NCBI GenBank assembly: GCA_002424705.1
Contig: DIKW01000022.1
Location: 340-9,828 of the forward strand
Reading direction: 5' to 3'
DNA length: 9,489 nucleotides
Origin: Geobacter sp. UBA5608
GTDB taxonomy: Bacteria; Desulfobacterota; Desulfuromonadia; Geobacterales; Pseudopelobacteraceae
Part shown: positions 6,208-9,489 of the stretch, piece after piece
Position numbering within the stretch: the first letter of the stretch is position 1
Layout: each line of letters starts with the position of its first letter
Position numbers and translations under genes: made by a program
Notes under the pieces: generated by a model
What the model was told of the DNA's origin: nothing
Database searches by the model: none
The model's input: only the letters and a program-made list of their open reading frames with translations

Positions 6208-7915
6208 GGCTTTGCTCCGCTGATCTGAAGTCCTTGATCCGCAACTGCAAGCGGGCGCCTCCGCCCCAAGTGTCGATCTCAGGCATGCCGACCACGTCAA
6301 TCAGCTCCGGCAGCTGACGACCGGCCATCCGCCAGGCAATGGCGTTGATCTGCTGACGCCCCCGTGCCAGCTGCAACCGCAGGTGATCGCTGCCGACCAC
6401 CTTGTGCTCCAGGACCCGCAGCCCCCTGATACAGACCAACGGCTCCGGATTACCGGCCCCAAACGGCGCCAGTCGCTGCAGGTCGTCAACCAGTACTGTG
6501 GTCAGCTCTTCCGGCTCCAACTCTACATCCAGCTGCAACCTGGGGATCAGACTCTGCTGATCGAGCCGACTGGCTGCAGCCTGTTCAAAGGCCTGTGCAA
6601 AAGCGGCTACCTGTTCAACGTCCAGCGAAACGCCGGCTGCAACGCGGTGGCCGCCATAGCGAAGCAGGAGCGGAGCACACGCATGCAGCGCATCCAACAG
6701 ATGAAAGCCGGGGATGCTGCGGCCGGAGCCCTTGGCCGTGCCATTGTCCTGCAGCGCCATCAGGATCGTAGGACGATGATACCGCTCAACCAGACGTGAG
6801 GCAACAATCCCCACCACACCGGGATGCCAGTTTTCAGACGCCAGCACGATGCTGTAGCGTCCGTTGACGCCGCCGGACTGCTCCACCAACTGCACCGCTT
6901 CGTCCAGTATGCGCCGTTCCACCCCCTGGCGCTCATTGTTGGCGTCGTTCAGCTCCTGGGCAAGCCGATCGGCCAGACTTCGGTCGCTGGTCAACAACAG
7001 TTCGACCCCCGGCACGGCGCTCTCCAGCCGTCCGGCCGCATTCAGCCGCGGGGCCAGCCGAAACCCGACCTGACCGGCCGTGACATCGCCGCTGATGCCG
7101 GACACCTGTTTCAGTGCCCTGAGACCGATGCGCGCACCCTTTCCGATCCGCTGCAGGCCGGACGCCACCAACAGACGATTCTGCTCCAAGAGCGGCACCA
7201 CATCGGCCACGGTGCCCAGGGCCACCAGGTCCAGCCATTGGCGCAGGTCGGGACCGTTGTCGGCAAAAGCGCCCTGTTCCCGCAATCGAGAACGCAACGC
7301 CACCAGCAGGTTAAAGGCCACGCCCACCCCGGCCAGCCCCTTAAAGGGGTAGCTACAGTCAGAGCGATGAGGATTGATGACCGCCACCGCCTCGGGCAGC
7401 TGCTCCAGTGCCTGATGGTGATCGGTAATGATCAGGTCCAGCCCAATCTCGCGGCAGACTTGGGCCTCTTCCACGGCGGTCACACCGCAATCCACAGTTA
7501 CGCACAGTGTTACCCCATCGGCACGGATCGCCCGTAACGCCTCGCTGTTCAGTCCGTAGCCGTCATCCATCCGGTGAGGTATATGGTAACCGACCCGCAG
7601 ACCAAGGGCGGTCAAGCCCGACACCAGGAGAGCGGTGGCGGTGACGCCATCCACATCGTAATCACCGTACACACAGAGCTGTTCTTGCTGACTGCGGGCA
7701 GCCAGCAGCCGTTCAACCGCAGCATCCATACCGACCAGCAGAAACGGGTCCAGCATGCCGGCCAGGGTCGGTGTCAGGAACTCCCGGGCCTTTGACGGGT
7801 CAGCAAAACCACGGACAGCCAGCACCTGTGCCGTGGCTGGCTGCAGCTGCAGTTTAGCCACCAAGGCTGCCACAACGGCCGGATCACTTTGTTGTACTAC
7901 CCACGAGGTTTGCAT
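6197..7915 (-). CDS. recJ: Single-stranded-DNA-specific 5'-3' exonuclease RecJ
   Basis: A 572-residue RecJ, the usual size. It digests single-stranded DNA 5' to 3' in recombination, mismatch repair and processing of stalled forks. The DHH core carries DYDVDG (85-90), VDCG (141-144) and DHH (165-167), the residues that bind the catalytic Mn/Mg ions. RLAPRLNAAGR follows at about 286-296, then WHPGVVGIVASRL (363-375) and the DHHA1 motif RYGGHRVAAG (419-428). An OB-fold region fills about 454-565. I chose ATG at 7915-7913 rather than TTG at 7921, which is two codons upstream and inside the terminator U-tract. The ribosome binding site lies in the 3' arm of the terminator hairpin just ahead. The 3' end overlaps the CDF gene by 11 bases. 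Confidence 0.97.
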   Translation of the reverse strand: MQTSWVVQQSDPAVVAALVAKLQLQPATAQVLAVRGFADPSKAREFLTPTLAGMLDPFLLVGMDAAVERLLAARSQQEQLCVYGDYDVDGVTATALLVSGLTALGLRVGYHIPHRMDDGYGLNSEALRAIRADGVTLCVTVDCGVTAVEEAQVCREIGLDLIITDHHQALEQLPEAVAVINPHRSDCSYPFKGLAGVGVAFNLLVALRSRLREQGAFADNGPDLRQWLDLVALGTVADVVPLLEQNRLLVASGLQRIGKGARIGLRALKQVSGISGDVTAGQVGFRLAPRLNAAGRLESAVPGVELLLTSDRSLADRLAQELNDANNERQGVERRILDEAVQLVEQSGGVNGRYSIVLASENWHPGVVGIVASRLVERYHRPTILMALQDNGTAKGSGRSIPGFHLLDALHACAPLLLRYGGHRVAAGVSLDVEQVAAFAQAFEQAAASRLDQQSLIPRLQLDVELEPEELTTVLVDDLQRLAPFGAGNPEPLVCIRGLRVLEHKVVGSDHLRLQLARGRQQINAIAWRMAGRQLPELIDVVGMPEIDTWGGGARLQLRIKDFRSAEQSHAA

Positions 7916-7944
7916 AAACAAAAACCCCCTCCGGAGAGGGGGTT
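7916..7944 (-). terminator. Intrinsic terminator overlapping the recJ ribosome binding site
   Basis: Read on the minus strand, AACCCCCTC (7944-7936) pairs perfectly with GAGGGGGTT (7931-7923) around a four-base TCCG loop. The loop closed by C-G has the C(UNCG)G form, known to be unusually stable. It runs into TTTTTGTTT at the end of the stem and ends directly before the recJ ATG. It follows the TPR gene stop (7957-7955) by about ten bases, so it should end the secF-TPR transcript. The descending arm also holds GGAGG/AGGGGG, the only good Shine-Dalgarno sequence for recJ, 9-12 bases from the ATG. There is no room for a separate promoter between hairpin and recJ. Read on the plus strand it lacks a U-tract, so it acts in one direction only. 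Confidence 0.85.
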
Positions 7945-7954
7945 CGGAACTCCT

Positions 7955-8515
7955 TTAGCGCGGAAGCTGCTGGAGCATCTCGCGGGCCTGATTGCCCAAC
8001 TCGCTGCTGCCAGCCATCTGGGCCACCTTCTCGAAGATCGGCCGGGCCTTGGCCGGCTGTTTCATATCAACCGCCTGCACGATCCCCATGTTGTACAGAC
8101 TCTGCAGATGCTGGGGATTAAGCTTGTTGGCCTTTTCAAAGTTGGCCAGCGCCTTGTCAAAGAAACCCAGGGCGCGGAACATGACCCCCTGATCGGTCAG
8201 TACGTTGGGATCGTTAGGATTCAACGCCAATGCCTTATCATAGGCCTGCACCGACTTCTGGGGGTTGTTGGCGTCATAGTAGTCGTTGCCGAGGGTTACC
8301 CAAGCCTGCAGGTTCTTGGGATCGTTGGCCACCACCTTTTCCATCTCGGCGATCCGGGCGTTGAGATCGGCCGGGTTAACCATCGGCGCCGCATTCTGAA
8401 CCGCTGATGGAGCGCGGGAGACATTGCCGCCCATGGTCTTGCCCCCCACCAGAACACCCAGCAAAAAGCCGATGATCAGGCCGGACACACCAAGGACTAT
8501 TGATTCCTTCTGCAT
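7955..8515 (-). CDS. Membrane-anchored TPR protein
   Basis: A 186-residue protein with one N-terminal membrane helix (about 7-24, a glycine-rich GLIIGFLLGVLVGG segment) and no clear cleavage site, so it is probably tethered with the rest in the periplasm. A linker (25-48) leads to at least three tetratricopeptide repeats at about 68-101 (NLQAWVTLGNDYYDA), 102-135 (NVLTDQGVMFRALG) and 136-169 (LQSLYNMGIVQAVD). Each has the alternating W/Y/A-G helical pattern and the closing P. It resembles the TPR parts of CcmI- or NrfG-like assembly proteins, but no partner can be named. It starts at ATG 8515 under a very strong AGGAGG that overlaps the secF stop, so it is co-translated with secF and may help protein export or folding. 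Confidence 0.85.
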   Translation of the reverse strand: MQKESIVLGVSGLIIGFLLGVLVGGKTMGGNVSRAPSAVQNAAPMVNPADLNARIAEMEKVVANDPKNLQAWVTLGNDYYDANNPQKSVQAYDKALALNPNDPNVLTDQGVMFRALGFFDKALANFEKANKLNPQHLQSLYNMGIVQAVDMKQPAKARPIFEKVAQMAGSSELGNQAREMLQQLPR

Positions 8516-8520
8516 GGTTA

Positions 8521-8526
8521 CCTCCT
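8521..8526 (-). promoter_or_regulatory. Strong Shine-Dalgarno for the TPR gene, overlapping the secF stop
   Basis: On the minus strand the bases read TAGGAGG: the secF TAG stop (8527-8525) is built into a full AGGAGG (8526-8521) placed five bases before the TPR ATG (8515). This close fit indicates tight translational coupling of secF and the TPR gene. Confidence 0.85.
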
Positions 8527-9472
8527 AGGCTTGCGCCGGCGCTTGTGCAGCGCCGCCAGCTTTACGTTGTGCCCGCTCTTCCAGCATGATCACCACCGGG
8601 CTGGCCACGAAGACCGATGAATACGTTGCCACCAGCACACCGGTCAACAGGGCGAAGGCAAAGTCGTGGATCACCGAGCCTCCCAGAAAAAACAACGCTC
8701 CCGCAGCCATCAGGGTAGTCATCGAGGTAATGATGGTGCGCGACAGGGTCTCGTTGATACTGCGGTTGAAGATGGTGTGCAGAGCCCCTTTCAGGTCTTT
8801 GTGCAGGTTCTCGCGAATCCGGTCAAAGATAACCACCGTGTCGGTCAGGGAGTAACCGGCGATGGTCAGCACAGCGGTGATGAACAGCAGGTTAAACTCC
8901 TTGCCGAACAGGTAATAGATCGCGAACATGGCCAGGATATCATGCAAGGTGGCGGCCACAGCGCCGATACCAAACCGAAAATCAAAGCGCCAGGCGATAT
9001 AGCAGATGATCCCCAGCATGGAGATCGCCACCGCAATCAGGGTATCCTTGCGCAGCTTGTCGCCAATGGCCGGGCCGATCTCGGTGGTGCTGTCCACGGT
9101 CACCTGCAGGCCGGGCAACGCCTTGGCAAAGGCCGCCGGGATTACCTCGGCCGCCTTGCCGACTGCCAGCTGGTTTTTTTTGCCCAACTTCACCAGCAGC
9201 TTGTTGCCATCCTTGATCTCCTGAAGCTCCACATCTCCCAGACCGCCATTATGCAGCGCCTTGCGGGCATCAGCCAGGGCAACCGGCTTGTCGAACTGCA
9301 ACTGCACCGAGGTGCCGCCGGTGAAGTCGATCCCCAGGTTGGCGTTGCCGAGGGTGATCTGCACAATGGCGAAGATCCCGATGATTGAGATAATGGTCGA
9401 GATAACAAAGGAAAACTTGCGTTTGCCGATAAAGTCTATGTTCAGTTTGGTCTTGCCGAAGATTTCGAACAT
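8525..9472 (-). CDS. secF: Protein translocase subunit SecF
   Basis: A 315-residue SecF, of the size of stand-alone SecF proteins. SecD and SecF use the proton gradient to help preproteins through SecYEG from the periplasmic side. The protein has a first membrane helix (about 20-40), then the SecF signature GIDFTGGT (47-54), a periplasmic domain (about 55-140) and five more helices at about 143-162, 168-189, 193-214, 247-264 and 269-292. The conserved SLTDTVVIFDRIREN lies at 208-222. The tail is Ala/Gly/Gln-rich. ATG at 9472-9470 follows AGGGGGG by four bases. A TAG at 9484-9482 built into that site could be the stop of an off-window secD, by analogy with the secF-TPR junction; only a few bases are visible, so this is an inference. 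Confidence 0.97.
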   Translation of the reverse strand: MFEIFGKTKLNIDFIGKRKFSFVISTIISIIGIFAIVQITLGNANLGIDFTGGTSVQLQFDKPVALADARKALHNGGLGDVELQEIKDGNKLLVKLGKKNQLAVGKAAEVIPAAFAKALPGLQVTVDSTTEIGPAIGDKLRKDTLIAVAISMLGIICYIAWRFDFRFGIGAVAATLHDILAMFAIYYLFGKEFNLLFITAVLTIAGYSLTDTVVIFDRIRENLHKDLKGALHTIFNRSINETLSRTIITSMTTLMAAGALFFLGGSVIHDFAFALLTGVLVATYSSVFVASPVVIMLEERAQRKAGGAAQAPAQA

Positions 9473-9476
9473 GACG

Positions 9477-9483
9477 CCCCCCT
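9477..9483 (-). promoter_or_regulatory. Shine-Dalgarno of secF
   Basis: AGGGGGG on the minus strand (9483-9477) lies four bases before the secF ATG (9472). A TAG overlaps its first base pair (9484-9482) and may be the stop codon of an upstream gene such as secD, which is outside the window. Confidence 0.6.
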
Positions 9484-9489
9484 ATATGC

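Noticed and set aside
6208..6300. 31-residue N-terminal extension of the CDF protein.
   Set aside because: It lies in the recJ coding region with odd Cys/Ser-rich residues, while MQRDERFNKAD at 6207 has the usual CDF start and a ribosome binding site.
1..9489. CRISPR array to accompany the Cas6-like gene.
   Set aside because: No regularly spaced direct repeats were seen; the window is almost wholly coding.

Overview
The window reads as GC-rich chromosome from a Gram-negative bacterium. All nine genes lie on the minus strand, so transcription runs from base 9489 down to base 1. The signs of a Gram-negative are a separate SecF, a lipid A-type acyltransferase and envelope glycan genes. Radical SAM enzymes, a PF10040-type Cas6 and a SecF/TPR/RecJ/cation-transporter context make a Geobacter-like Desulfuromonadota host my best guess. 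That is an inference from gene content, not a match to a known genome.

Layout in order of transcription. (1) Secretion and housekeeping: secF, probably just downstream of an off-window secD, then a small membrane-anchored TPR protein. (2) A compact intrinsic terminator whose descending arm supplies the ribosome binding site of the next gene, recJ. recJ overlaps a cation diffusion facilitator (CDF) gene. (3) A lone Cas6-like RAMP gene with a GTG start, four bases after the CDF stop. The window holds no CRISPR array and no other cas gene. (4) An envelope-type set: a polysaccharide deacetylase of the PEP-CTERM/exosortase-locus subfamily, a DPM1-like family 2 glycosyltransferase, a radical SAM enzyme with a cysteine-rich C-terminal region, a B12-binding-type radical SAM enzyme, and the start of a lipid A-type acyltransferase cut off by the window edge.

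From recJ onward the genes overlap or lie within 1 to 32 bases of each other, so they could be carried on one transcript. The last five genes look like a pathway that builds and modifies a lipid-linked or surface glycan: sugar transfer, deacetylation, two radical C-H chemistries and acylation. I cannot name the product.

The items most worth a second look are the orphan Cas6-like protein inside a non-CRISPR gene run, the unassigned envelope cluster with two radical SAM enzymes, and the fused terminator/ribosome binding site ahead of recJ. No gap longer than 32 bases separates any two genes, apart from the 39-base terminator spacer before recJ. No tRNA, rRNA, insertion sequence or CRISPR array was seen.
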